Shown here: piece after piece, positions 43,619 to 52,261 of the stretch | Numbering within the stretch: position 1 is the stretch's first letter | How the letters are laid out: every line of letters begins with the position of its first letter | Assembly: GCA_964545075.1 (NCBI GenBank) | Contig: CAZJFS010000003.1 | Location: 1-64,000, forward strand | Length of the DNA stretch: 64,000 nt | Direction of reading: 5' to 3' | Source of the DNA: DAOPXV01 sp035352535 | GTDB lineage: Bacteria; Muiribacteriota; UBA9980 | The notes under the pieces: generated by a model | Database searches by the model: none | What the model saw: only the letters and a program-made list of their open reading frames with translations | Told to the model about the DNA's origin: nothing | Translations under genes and position numbers: made by a program

Positions 43619-45730
43619 TCAGCGCATCGTTCTCATCGAGTTGAATATCGCGATGATCGCAACGCCGACGTCGGCGAAAACCGCCTCCCACATATTCGCA
43701 TGACCAGTAGCGCCTAACGTAAGAAAAACGCCTTTTACGCCGAGCGCGAAGACGATATTTTGAAATACAATCGTCCGCGTTTTTTTTGCTATGTTAATGG
43801 CCTCGACGATTTTGGACGGTTTGTCGTCCATGAAGACTATGTCGGCGGCCTCGATAGCGGCGTCGGAGCCGAGCCCGCCCATTGCGATGCCGATATCGGC
43901 CCTTGCTATGACGGGAGCGTCGTTTATTCCGTCTCCGATGAAAGCGGTGAGGCCGCCGTCCTTATTGAGGCTTTTGTAATATTCGAGTTTTTCAACTTTT
44001 TCATGAGGGAGAAGTTCGGCGTGAAAAGCGCCGACATTGACGCTTTCAGCAATATGTTTCGCGGTTCCTTCGTTGTCGCCCGTGAGCATGACCGTCTTGA
44101 CGCCTAATTCGGCCAGATCGCGCATCGTCCTGGCGGAATCGTCCTTCAATTCGTCGGCGATTACGATATAGCCGGAATATTGTTTGTTGACGACGACATG
44201 GACGGTGGTTCCCGCGCCGATACATACCCTGTGCTGGATGTTTTCGTCGTGTAAAAATTTGTCGTGGCCGGCGAAAACGTTCTCGCCTTCGATGACCGCC
44301 TTTATTCCTATGCCTGGAATTTCCTCATATGATTTGATAAGTTTTTCGTCGATCGGTCCGTTATAAGCCTTTACTATTGCTTTAGCTATGGGATGGTTAG
44401 AGTGCGATTCGGCGAGCGCGGCATATTTTAGTAAAACGTTCTCGTCGCCGGTCTCATGTTCTATCGATACGACCTTGAAGGCGCCTTTGGTTATGGTCCC
44501 TGTCTTATCGAAGAGGACTGTCTTTAAATTATTAAGGGCTTCAAGATGATTCGCGCCTTTTATAAGGATGCCCTTTTTAGATGCGCCGCCGATCCCGCCG
44601 AAAAATCCCAGTGGAATGGAAATGACCAGGGCGCACGGGCAGCTTATTACGAGAAATATAAGAGCGCGTCTGAACCATTCCGAGAACGCCTGATTTAAAG
44701 CCAGCGGCGGTATGATCGCGAGTATGACGGCAAAAATGACGACCGAGGGAGTATAATACCTCGCGAATTTGGTTATGAACTGTTCGGTTTTTGCTTTTTT
44801 CAGCGAAGAAGTTTCGATGAGCTTTAAGATTTTAGAAACAGTGGACTCTTTGAAGGTTTTCGCGGCCCGGACCGTTAAAAGTCCGTTTATGTTGATGGAG
44901 CCGCTCAATATTTCGTTTCCCGGCGCGACATCGCGCGGTATGGATTCGCCGGTGAGTCCTGAAACATCCAGCGACGAAACGCCTTCGATAATATTTCCGT
45001 CCAGCGGAATGCGTTCGCCGGGTTTTACGATGAAAATATCGCCGGGGTTGACCTCTTCTGGTTTGACTTTGAGCGTTTCACCGTTTTTTTTCAGGTTTAC
45101 GGATTCAGGACGCATGTTTATCAAGGATTTTATGGACTTTCTGGAATTGTCCACGGCGTATTCCTGAAAGAGCTCTCCTACCTGGAAAAATATCATGACG
45201 CCTATGGCCTCGTGATACTCTTTTATAGCGAAAGCCCCAAGCGTCGCGACGACCATGAGGAAATTTTCGTCGAATATGTTCTTGTTTTTGAGATTTTTAA
45301 ATGCGTTTATGAGCAGCGGATACGCGCCGATAGCGTAGGCGATAAGATAAAACGGAACTTCCGCCGGGCTTCCCTTTGAAAAAATTCCGAGAGTCAGAAA
45401 AACAAGTCCGGCCGCGATCCTTATCAAAAGCGAGCGCGGGGTATCCTCGTCCTTATGATGCGAAAGGGACTGTTCGGCGATGTCGTCTTCGCTTATGGCT
45501 TCGACGATTATGCCGTCCTCTATCGCGTCGACTAGCGACTGGATAGCGGATGCTTCCATGGTGAAGCCATCGTCCGGCGTGACTTCGAGAATGCCGTCTA
45601 TGAAATTGAGGGCCGCGCACGAAACGCCGGGGAACTCTTGAACTGATTGTTCGATCTTCGCCGCGCAGTGGGCGCACGTCAGGCCTTTTAAGTGAAATTT
45701 AGCGTGCGTTGAAATGCTGACACCATCCAT
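43619..45730 (-). CDS. zntA: Heavy-metal P1B-type ATPase (Zn/Cd/Pb exporter)
   Basis: 703 residues. N-terminal HMA domain with GLTCAHC (Cys19, Cys22). P-type ATPase core: TGES actuator (260-263), membrane metal site SCPCALV (Cys364, Cys366), phosphorylation site D408-KTGT, hinge and GDGINDAPVIARADIGIAMG near the end. The CPC motif with an N-terminal HMA and an acidic/His linker (HHKDED) favours a Zn(II)/Cd(II)/Pb(II) exporter rather than Cu. Substrate cannot be fixed from sequence. It ends three bases from the ankyrin gene's stop. Confidence 0.93.
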   Translation of the reverse strand: MDGVSISTHAKFHLKGLTCAHCAAKIEQSVQEFPGVSCAALNFIDGILEVTPDDGFTMEASAIQSLVDAIEDGIIVEAISEDDIAEQSLSHHKDEDTPRSLLIRIAAGLVFLTLGIFSKGSPAEVPFYLIAYAIGAYPLLINAFKNLKNKNIFDENFLMVVATLGAFAIKEYHEAIGVMIFFQVGELFQEYAVDNSRKSIKSLINMRPESVNLKKNGETLKVKPEEVNPGDIFIVKPGERIPLDGNIIEGVSSLDVSGLTGESIPRDVAPGNEILSGSININGLLTVRAAKTFKESTVSKILKLIETSSLKKAKTEQFITKFARYYTPSVVIFAVILAIIPPLALNQAFSEWFRRALIFLVISCPCALVISIPLGFFGGIGGASKKGILIKGANHLEALNNLKTVLFDKTGTITKGAFKVVSIEHETGDENVLLKYAALAESHSNHPIAKAIVKAYNGPIDEKLIKSYEEIPGIGIKAVIEGENVFAGHDKFLHDENIQHRVCIGAGTTVHVVVNKQYSGYIVIADELKDDSARTMRDLAELGVKTVMLTGDNEGTAKHIAESVNVGAFHAELLPHEKVEKLEYYKSLNKDGGLTAFIGDGINDAPVIARADIGIAMGGLGSDAAIEAADIVFMDDKPSKIVEAINIAKKTRTIVFQNIVFALGVKGVFLTLGATGHANMWEAVFADVGVAIIAIFNSMRTMR

Positions 45731-45794
45731 TTTGAATAAAAATAAATATCATAATAACCGAAAACAATGCTAAATTGAAAAATAAATTCACGGA

Positions 45795-46253
45795 TTATAG
45801 TTCTTTTAAATATTTCAATGCGATAGCGGCCGCCGCTAAATCATCGACTTCGACTGAAACCGGCACCAGCGTTGAAGGCAGAAGCGACATTGGAAACGCA
45901 GGCGGGTTGCATTCGAGATAAAGCGCTCGAGCGGCCTCGGTCGTGTGTTTTTCATTGATTACGTGAACGCTTATGCCTGAAAGTTTTTCGTTCGCGGAAA
46001 TGAATTTTTTTAACGCTTCTTCAAAATTTTTAGAACAGGTGCCGTCGCCGAGAGCGATATTTGAAACTTCGAATTTATCGAAAATATTTTGAAGGACCGG
46101 CGCCAGAGCGTTAAAAATAAATTCAGAGGATAGAGAATTTTGTCTGTCAAAATCCTGAAGCCTCTGAATTTCACGGTATATTATCTTTTTATTAACGTCA
46201 ATAACTGCGACGCCGAATTTATTCAATCCGGGGTCGATTCCAAGAACTGCCAT
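45795..46253 (-). CDS. YqgF/RuvC-like RNase H-fold protein
   Basis: 152 residues. It starts MAVLGIDPGLNKFGVAVID, the RNase H-fold beta hairpin with the first catalytic Asp. A strand follows (NIALGDGT), and the C-terminus is EVDDLAAAAIALKYL, like the last acid helix of RuvC/YqgF. Homologues are annotated as pre-16S rRNA-processing nuclease YqgF or Holliday-junction resolvase-like. It is distinct from the true RuvC at 19671. It starts just after the stop of the solute-binding protein gene, so it is the last gene of the ABC operon. Confidence 0.75.
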   Translation of the reverse strand: MAVLGIDPGLNKFGVAVIDVNKKIIYREIQRLQDFDRQNSLSSEFIFNALAPVLQNIFDKFEVSNIALGDGTCSKNFEEALKKFISANEKLSGISVHVINEKHTTEAARALYLECNPPAFPMSLLPSTLVPVSVEVDDLAAAAIALKYLKEL

Positions 46254-46254
46254 C

Positions 46255-47568
46255 TTATTTCAACGCTTCGGCGTCGATACGGCCGCAAGCAGCGTTAAGC
46301 GCCTGTTCAACGGTTTTCGCGCCGCTTAACGCTGCTTCCATTTCCGGGTTTATGAGCGTTTCAAGCTGCGCGTATTTTAATACTTTCGGGCGAGGCTGCG
46401 CCGTTTTCATTTGTTCCATAAAGACCTTGAGTATCGACGCTTCTTCCGTGTCGTCTATCTTTATTTTATCGTATGCCTTCAAATTGACCGGTATCTGGCG
46501 GAGCTTCGAGCCCCATTCAGCCTGAATGTCGGCCGAAGTGAGATGGCGGAGGAATTCATAGCACGCCTTGAGCTGATCGGGAGTGCGCTTTTTCTTGAAG
46601 ATGACCATATTCGTTCCGCCGACGTTGGTTGACGTGCCTTTAGGCCCTTCGGGAACGAGCGATACCGCGAAATTGATCTTCGCGTTTTTGAAGCGTGAAA
46701 CGTTCCAGGGGCCCATGAGTATCATGGCGTATCTTCCGTTCATGAATCCCGTTTCCGTGTTCTGGCCGCCTGAAGCCCAGGCGCCGCCTTCAACGGCGTA
46801 TTTTCTGAAAAGATCTACCTTGAATTGAAGCGCGTCTTTAGCTTCCTGGGAGTTTAAAAGGCATTTCTGTCCGTCATCGCTCAAAAATTTAGTGCCGTAG
46901 GTATTGAAGAACGGGAACGACCACCACAAGGAATTGTCCATTCCGAATCCGAACCTGTCGGCATCCTTGTTCGTGAGCTTCTTTGCGTATTCAAGAAAAT
47001 CCGCCCATGTTTTCGGGGCTTTATCGGGATCGAGCCCGGCCTGGCGGAAAAGGTCCTTGTTGTAAAAAAGGCACGCGCCGTTGGTTTGATCGGGAAAACC
47101 GTAGATGCAATTCTTGCCGCTTTTTTCATGTATGATGCAGGAGTCTATAGCCGCCGGAACATATTCGGCGAGTATCTCGTTCGTTCCTATTTTTTTTGCC
47201 GCGGCTTCCTCTTCTATGAATTTATTGACGTCTTCCAGTATTTGATTATACGCGAGTTCCGGCACGAACGTGGTGTCGACGCGGCCTATATCAGGCGGCG
47301 AACCGGCTATAAGCGAGGTTCTGTATTTGGATTCCTGGCCCATCCAGGGGATTTGAGCCACATGGACGGTGAATCCGTTCTTATTTTCCTTCGACCATTT
47401 TTCAGCTATATCGTTAAAAACCTTCATTTCGTCTGGGCCGTATGAGACCCACACCAGTATGTCCTTGGCGCCCATGCCGCCAGGCTTGGCGCAGAAAAAA
47501 GTTCCGAATATGAAGACGAAGAGAAGCGCACTTATTGCTATTGTCGATATCATGCTATTTTTAATCAT
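46255..47568 (-). CDS. Sugar ABC transporter, extracellular solute-binding protein
   Basis: 437 residues. Signal or membrane anchor about 8-28; a Cys follows near residue 27 (FFCAKPGG) but the preceding residues are a poor lipobox. The rest matches bacterial extracellular solute-binding family 1: IAEKWSKENKNGF, SPPDIGRVDTTFVPELAYNQILEDVNKF, FLEYAKKLT, NGRYAMILMGPWNV, TNMVIFKKKRTPDQLKACYEFL. It captures an oligosaccharide or polyol in the periplasm. Clustered with two permeases; no ATPase gene is nearby. Confidence 0.88.
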   Translation of the reverse strand: MIKNSMISTIAISALLFVFIFGTFFCAKPGGMGAKDILVWVSYGPDEMKVFNDIAEKWSKENKNGFTVHVAQIPWMGQESKYRTSLIAGSPPDIGRVDTTFVPELAYNQILEDVNKFIEEEAAAKKIGTNEILAEYVPAAIDSCIIHEKSGKNCIYGFPDQTNGACLFYNKDLFRQAGLDPDKAPKTWADFLEYAKKLTNKDADRFGFGMDNSLWWSFPFFNTYGTKFLSDDGQKCLLNSQEAKDALQFKVDLFRKYAVEGGAWASGGQNTETGFMNGRYAMILMGPWNVSRFKNAKINFAVSLVPEGPKGTSTNVGGTNMVIFKKKRTPDQLKACYEFLRHLTSADIQAEWGSKLRQIPVNLKAYDKIKIDDTEEASILKVFMEQMKTAQPRPKVLKYAQLETLINPEMEAALSGAKTVEQALNAACGRIDAEALK

Positions 47569-47583
47569 TTTATCATACCGCCT

Positions 47584-48447
47584 TTATTCTTTTACCGCGC
47601 CTTTTGTCATGCCTTCGATAAAGAAATTCTGCGCCACGAGAAATAGCACAGCTATCGGAATTATCGAAAAGCACGAAGCCGCCATCATCATTTCCCACTC
47701 GGAACCGTGCGGGCCTGAAAAATAAGCGAGTCCGACGGGAAGAGTTAATATAGAGGAGCCCGGCTTCGTGATGACGAGCTGCCAGATAAAATTCGACCAG
47801 TGAAATAAAAACGTGAGAAGCAGAAGCGTCACTATTATGGGCATCGCAAGAGGCACTATTATTATCGTGAAGATCTGCCATTCGGAAGCGCCGTCAAGCC
47901 GCGCGGCTTCTATGAGCGAATCCGGAATGCTTCTCATGAACTGACGCATCATGAACACGCCGAAAATATTTGCCAGATGCGGTATTATAAGTCCCTGATA
48001 AGTGTCGAACCATCCGAGTTTTATCGTTATTACAAACTGTGGAACGAGATACATCATGCCCGGGATCATCATGGTCGCGACCAAAAGATAGAAAAGATAT
48101 TCCTTAAAGATGAATTCTTTTTTAGCGAAAACGTATCCGGCCATGCATGAAAACGCCGTAGCAAAGATAGCCGCAAGGGACGCCACTATGATGCTGTTGA
48201 AGAAATATTTCATGAAGCTGAACTCGGATAATACCTTGCTGAAATTTTCGAACGTATATAATTTTTCGCCGGCGTTCGGGAAAAAGTGGAGCTTGAAGGC
48301 GGTGCCGGACACCTTGAAGGCGGTCAATATCATCCAAAATAGTGGAAAGAGGACCACGAGCGCGCCCAGCGTCAGAAATGCGTATAGAATGGCTTTCGTG
48401 ATCTGTTTATTATATTTGACAAGTGATTCGTTTGCTTTATCCATCAT
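47584..48447 (-). CDS. Sugar ABC transporter permease, MalG/UgpE-type
   Basis: 287 residues with about six membrane helices. The EAA loop is EAARLDGASEWQIFTIIIVPLAMPI, with the exact EAAxxDGAxxxxxFxxIxxPLxxP pattern that binds the ATPase. It is the second permease of a carbohydrate importer (CUT1 family), in the order permease-permease-binding protein. The solute-binding gene follows 15 bases downstream. Confidence 0.9.
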   Translation of the reverse strand: MMDKANESLVKYNKQITKAILYAFLTLGALVVLFPLFWMILTAFKVSGTAFKLHFFPNAGEKLYTFENFSKVLSEFSFMKYFFNSIIVASLAAIFATAFSCMAGYVFAKKEFIFKEYLFYLLVATMMIPGMMYLVPQFVITIKLGWFDTYQGLIIPHLANIFGVFMMRQFMRSIPDSLIEAARLDGASEWQIFTIIIVPLAMPIIVTLLLLTFLFHWSNFIWQLVITKPGSSILTLPVGLAYFSGPHGSEWEMMMAASCFSIIPIAVLFLVAQNFFIEGMTKGAVKE

Positions 48448-48514
48448 AAGGTCTGGTCTCCTCTTAAAATCTCTCGAAATTCGCGTTGGCTACGCGTACG
48501 GCAGTTATCCCGCG

Positions 48515-49675
48515 TTAATCTTCAGCGTGAAGGAATTTTTCCTGTACCTTTGAGATGACTATCGTAAGGATCAGAAGCGCGTAGGACATCGCGGCGGCGT
48601 AACCGTATTCGCTCTGTTCCCATTTCGTGAAAAGGTAATATCCGGTGAGTTTGGTGGCGCCCAGCGATTTATCGAAGAGAGTGAGAATCGGGCCGCCCTT
48701 GGTCATGGCGTAAATTTCAGTGAAAGCGTTCAGCGCTCCTATAATCCCCGTGACCGCCATGAAAAATATGATGGGCTTGACGAGAGGAAGCGTTATATAG
48801 AAAAATTTCTGGATCTCGTTGCAGCCGTCTATATCGGCCGCTTCGTATATGGCTTCAGAGATGTTCTGGATGGCCGCCAGAAAAAGGATCATGCCGAAAC
48901 CGGCGCCTTTGACTACGAGCGCGAAAACGACAGCCGGCATACATGTGGCGGGAGTTCCCAGAATTCCGCGGTCCAGAGCGTCTTTTGCGATGTTGGCGAA
49001 GCCGCCGAGAATTCCGCCGCCGCCGAAGAGAACTACGAAAACCGTGCCGTAAATAAGTATATCCAGAAGCGTGCCGGCCGTTTCGCCCTTGACGTATTTT
49101 TTCATTGAAAAGATCGAATGAATTTTATAGATTCCGAGAAGGATAAGGCCGTAAACTATGCCTTGAGTGAACATGGTGAACAGCGAAAGGAAAAAATGAT
49201 TGAAGAAATTACCAAGAAAATTATAGGTGAAGAAGGTGAATGTGTAATTTATCAAAGTGTCGACGATGCCGCCCTTGCTGTAAATGAGCGTCCAGATGAT
49301 GCCGATAACGAGCATATCGAGGACGTTCGGAAGGAAGTAGGCCGAGCGGAAAACGTTTTTAAATGAAATTTTATTGTTTAAAAATATCGCGAGCACGAGC
49401 GAAGAGAGAATGCCCATGGGCACGATCAGTACCGCGTAGTATAAAGTCATGAGCACGGCCCACAAGAACTCGTAATCGGTAAATAAGCGAGTGTAGTTAT
49501 CCATTCCGACCCACTTGAGAGCGTTCAAAGAATAGCCGGTCCCGGTTTCCTGAAAGCTTAGAAAGAAAGAGTAAATAACGGGATAAGCAAGGAAGACGAA
49601 AAATATGGTTAAGAACGGGGCGAGAAATAAATAGGATATCTTGTTCTCGAGGTTCTTGGACGAAGTTTTTGCCAT
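48515..49675 (-). CDS. Sugar ABC transporter permease, MalF/UgpA-type, with a large insertion
   Basis: 386 residues, about 90 longer than usual MalF/UgpA-type permeases. The first membrane segment is FLTIFFVFLAYPVIYSFFLS. The EAA loop EAADIDGCNEIQKFFYITLPLVKP lies near residue 300. Between the middle helices is an extra stretch (about 185-265) with a Gly-rich hydrophobic part (FVVLFGGGGILGGFA) and the TLLDILIYGTV segment. It should form the translocation pore with the MalG-type permease. The mRNA leader shows an 8-bp inverted repeat close to the start and no clear Shine-Dalgarno. Confidence 0.87.
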   Translation of the reverse strand: MAKTSSKNLENKISYLFLAPFLTIFFVFLAYPVIYSFFLSFQETGTGYSLNALKWVGMDNYTRLFTDYEFLWAVLMTLYYAVLIVPMGILSSLVLAIFLNNKISFKNVFRSAYFLPNVLDMLVIGIIWTLIYSKGGIVDTLINYTFTFFTYNFLGNFFNHFFLSLFTMFTQGIVYGLILLGIYKIHSIFSMKKYVKGETAGTLLDILIYGTVFVVLFGGGGILGGFANIAKDALDRGILGTPATCMPAVVFALVVKGAGFGMILFLAAIQNISEAIYEAADIDGCNEIQKFFYITLPLVKPIIFFMAVTGIIGALNAFTEIYAMTKGGPILTLFDKSLGATKLTGYYLFTKWEQSEYGYAAAMSYALLILTIVISKVQEKFLHAED

Positions 49676-49680
49676 AAATC

Positions 49681-49738
49681 ATATGCTTATTCTGGTTCTT
49701 GGTTTTATTAGATGGAATGCACCAATTAAAAAGCATAT
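49681..49738 (-). repeat. 8-bp inverted repeat in the leader of the ABC importer operon
   Basis: ATATGCTT (49681-49688) is mirrored by AAGCATAT (49731-49738). In the mRNA this could form a long-loop stem ending a few bases before the permease ATG at 49675. It may also be an operator. The length is modest, so chance occurrence is possible. Confidence 0.3.
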
Positions 49739-49800
49739 CCCCCTTTCAAAAAAATTATTGATATATTAGAAAAAACGAATTCATTATTGTCCAGGCCGTT

Positions 49801-51168
49801 TTATTTGGATGAAATATAAGGGCTTGTTACTTCAGGTATCTCAGTTTTAAGTTTTTCGGCTTCCGCCGCGGCTTCATTTTTAGTTGCGTATCCGTCGAGT
49901 CTTACGCGGTAAACGGTGTCGCCTGACGATGCTTTTCCCGGGATTATAGATGCTTTCATGCCAAGCTTGACGACCTTTGATTTGAGACTGTCGGCGTTTT
50001 TCTGATTTTTATAGGTGCCCAGTTGTATGTAATAACCGCCGGTTTTTCCCTTTGATTTTTCAGCCGCTTTGGTTGTTTTTGCGGCTTCGGCGTCGGGGAC
50101 GATCTCATCGTCGGACGGCTCGCTTATTTCGTCAGCTGTTTCGTCAGCGGCTGTGACCTTGACTTTGGATTCAGGCTTAACCGTTTCTTTTTTCGGCTCT
50201 TTTTTAACCGCGGCGGGCTTGGTTTCAGCGGTTTTTTTGACTGGCTGAACCGTTTCTTCCTCGATTATTTTAGCCGCCGTTTCTTCTTTTTTTTCGATTT
50301 TTTCAACGGGTTTGACTTCGGTCGCGTTTTTAGCTTCGACAACTTTTTTTTCGGGTTCTTTGACTTTTACGGTTTCGATGGGCGCTTCGGCCGGTTTTTT
50401 AACTTCAATTTTTATTTCCGGAGATTTAACCGTTTCTTTTTCAGGGGCGTGAGCCGGTTCGGCCGCTTTCGGTTTCACGGCCGTTACGGGTTTTTCCGGC
50501 AAAGGAGTTTCAACTTTTTCAGGTTGAACTGGTTGGCTTATCGTATTTAACACTTTCGAGTCGGAAGTGGCTACCACTATATCCGCGGGTTTCTTAACGG
50601 TTTCGGAAGATTTAGGCATGAAAGCCACTTCGAGGTTCGGATCGGGCGTTATAGTGATCTTGGCGGCATAATTTTTAAGCTTGGCCGCGTTAAGCATTGA
50701 TTTGGCATCTTCGTAACTTTTGAAAAGACCTATGTGTACTACGTATTGTTTGCGGTCGGGCTTTATCATTATCTTTCTGGCGTAAAGATTTTTGTCGGAA
50801 AATTCCTTGATGATCTCGTCGGCGCGGCTTTCGTCATAAAATTCGTTTTCAACGCCTGAACCGATCTGAACCGTGAAAAATTCGTTTTTGTTGATCGTCA
50901 TGGAATCGGTCATAACCGAACCGGCGTCTTTGGATATTTTAAGCTCTCCTTCCTCGATGCGGCTGTCGGCGTTAGCTGAGACTTCCACGTTGCTTGCCGC
51001 GCTTCCGGTTATTTTGGTTACGGCGCCTTCCTGCTCGCGGACCTGCTGGCCGTAATATAAGCCTATCAAAACAACGATTATGACTACTATAATCCATGAG
51101 AGGACTATAAGCATCTTTTCATTGGTCGAGGAGACCGCTTTAAAATTGAAGTTTCTGTTCTGTCTCAT
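49801..51168 (-). CDS. Inner-membrane protein with two SPOR domains
   Basis: 455 residues from the ATG at 51168, which follows CCGGAGAAAAA; an upstream in-frame start would add nine residues. A short cytoplasmic tail, a membrane helix (about 20-42, LIVLSWIIVVIIVVLIGLYYG), a first SPOR-like domain (FFTVQIGSGVENEF to AAKITITPDP), a roughly 150-residue Lys/Glu/Pro/Val low-complexity linker, and a C-terminal SPOR domain (GYYIQLGTYKNQKNADSLKSKV). SPOR domains bind denuded peptidoglycan at the septum. Two SPOR domains in one protein is less usual. Confidence 0.85.
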   Translation of the reverse strand: MRQNRNFNFKAVSSTNEKMLIVLSWIIVVIIVVLIGLYYGQQVREQEGAVTKITGSAASNVEVSANADSRIEEGELKISKDAGSVMTDSMTINKNEFFTVQIGSGVENEFYDESRADEIIKEFSDKNLYARKIMIKPDRKQYVVHIGLFKSYEDAKSMLNAAKLKNYAAKITITPDPNLEVAFMPKSSETVKKPADIVVATSDSKVLNTISQPVQPEKVETPLPEKPVTAVKPKAAEPAHAPEKETVKSPEIKIEVKKPAEAPIETVKVKEPEKKVVEAKNATEVKPVEKIEKKEETAAKIIEEETVQPVKKTAETKPAAVKKEPKKETVKPESKVKVTAADETADEISEPSDDEIVPDAEAAKTTKAAEKSKGKTGGYYIQLGTYKNQKNADSLKSKVVKLGMKASIIPGKASSGDTVYRVRLDGYATKNEAAAEAEKLKTEIPEVTSPYISSK

Positions 51169-51196
51169 TTTTTCTCCGGAAAAATAAATTAGCAAA

Positions 51197-51225
51197 ATGT
51201 TACCATTTTTTCGTCAAATAGTCAA
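51197..51225 (-). promoter_or_regulatory. Promoter for the SPOR protein gene
   Basis: Minus strand: TTGACT (51225-51220), a 17-bp spacer and TAACAT (51202-51197). It overlaps the end of the radical SAM gene (stop at 51222-51224), so the SPOR gene can be transcribed apart from the rnf operon. Confidence 0.52.
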
Positions 51226-52229
51226 TGAAAAGTGCCATATATTTTTTCGCCGCAGGCGCCGCAACATCCGCTTTCGGAAAGGCCGCCGATCGTGCTCGAA
51301 AAATATTCTCTTTTTATGAGGATTTTCCCGCAGGAAGGGCAGTGAGTGGAGTTTTTAGCAATATCGCTGACGTTTCCCAGGTAGACGAATTTAAGTTTAC
51401 GCATTCCTATCTCGTACGCCATGTTGAGCGTTTTTATAGGCGTCGTCTGAATTTCACATAAATACGAAGGATGATAACGGGAGAAATGAAGCGGAATGTC
51501 GGGTGAAACCGAAGCTACGAAATCGACAAGGCTCGATACGGCCTGGTTCGCGTCGTTAAGCGTCGGTATCAAAAGGTTGGTTATTTCCACGTGTATTCCG
51601 AGCCCCCAGGCGAGCCTGATAGTGTCGGTTACAGCCTCCAGCGATCCGTTTCCGCAGACGTCGCGGTAAAAATTATCTGAAAAAGCCTTGAGGTCTACGT
51701 TCATGGCGTCGATATAAGGCGCAAGCTCACGCAGGGCCGGTTCGGAAATGTCGCCGTTGGTGACCATGACCGTTTTAAGGCCGTTATCATGAAAGAGCTT
51801 AGCGCAATCGTAAACGAATTCATACCATATGGCGGGTTCGTTGTACGTGAAAGCTATACCGCAGCAATTGGCCGACTGGCGGGCGAGAGAGAGAAGGTAG
51901 GCAGGATTGACTTTTGTGAAGTTTGTTTTATGCTGTGAGATTTCGTAATTCTGGCAGAATTTGCAGGCGAGATTGCAGTAATTTGTTCCGAGGGAAAGAA
52001 TAAGGGTTCCGGGCAGAAAATGATACAGCGGTTTTTTTTCCATGGGGTCCATGTTGATGGCGACCGCGTTTCCATAATTTAGCGTGTAAAGCTCCCCGGC
52101 GTCGTTGATCCTTGATTTACAAAACCCGGTTTTTCCGGGTAATGTCACGCACTGTTTGGAGCAGAGGAGACAGCGGACACGATTTCCGTCCAATTTTTGA
52201 AAATGCCGCGCCGGGAATTTTTCATTCAT
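51222..52229 (-). CDS. amrS: AmrS-type radical SAM enzyme (AmmeMemoRadiSam family)
   Basis: 335 residues from the ATG at 52229, which has AGAGGTAGAAC upstream; a start 34 codons earlier lies within rnfB and is unlikely. N-terminal Cys cluster (C20, C23, C27, C37) as in this family. Radical SAM motif C85-x3-C89-x2-C92 (CNLACKFC). TYNEPAIWYEFVYD, MTVTNGD-like and VDLKAF are AmrS/PflA-like. The C-terminus has a zinc-ribbon-like CPSCG-IL to CCGACGEKI. Its partner AmmeMemo protein is not in the window. It follows rnfB by 32 bases and is probably part of that operon. Confidence 0.88.
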   Translation of the reverse strand: MNEKFPARHFQKLDGNRVRCLLCSKQCVTLPGKTGFCKSRINDAGELYTLNYGNAVAINMDPMEKKPLYHFLPGTLILSLGTNYCNLACKFCQNYEISQHKTNFTKVNPAYLLSLARQSANCCGIAFTYNEPAIWYEFVYDCAKLFHDNGLKTVMVTNGDISEPALRELAPYIDAMNVDLKAFSDNFYRDVCGNGSLEAVTDTIRLAWGLGIHVEITNLLIPTLNDANQAVSSLVDFVASVSPDIPLHFSRYHPSYLCEIQTTPIKTLNMAYEIGMRKLKFVYLGNVSDIAKNSTHCPSCGKILIKREYFSSTIGGLSESGCCGACGEKIYGTFH

Positions 52230-52261
52230 CGTTCTACCTCTATTTTCTATGATGTCAATAA

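Noticed and set aside
46255..47568. Lipoprotein status of the sugar-binding protein
   Set aside because: A Cys follows the hydrophobic segment, but the residues before it (T-F-F) are not a proper lipobox.
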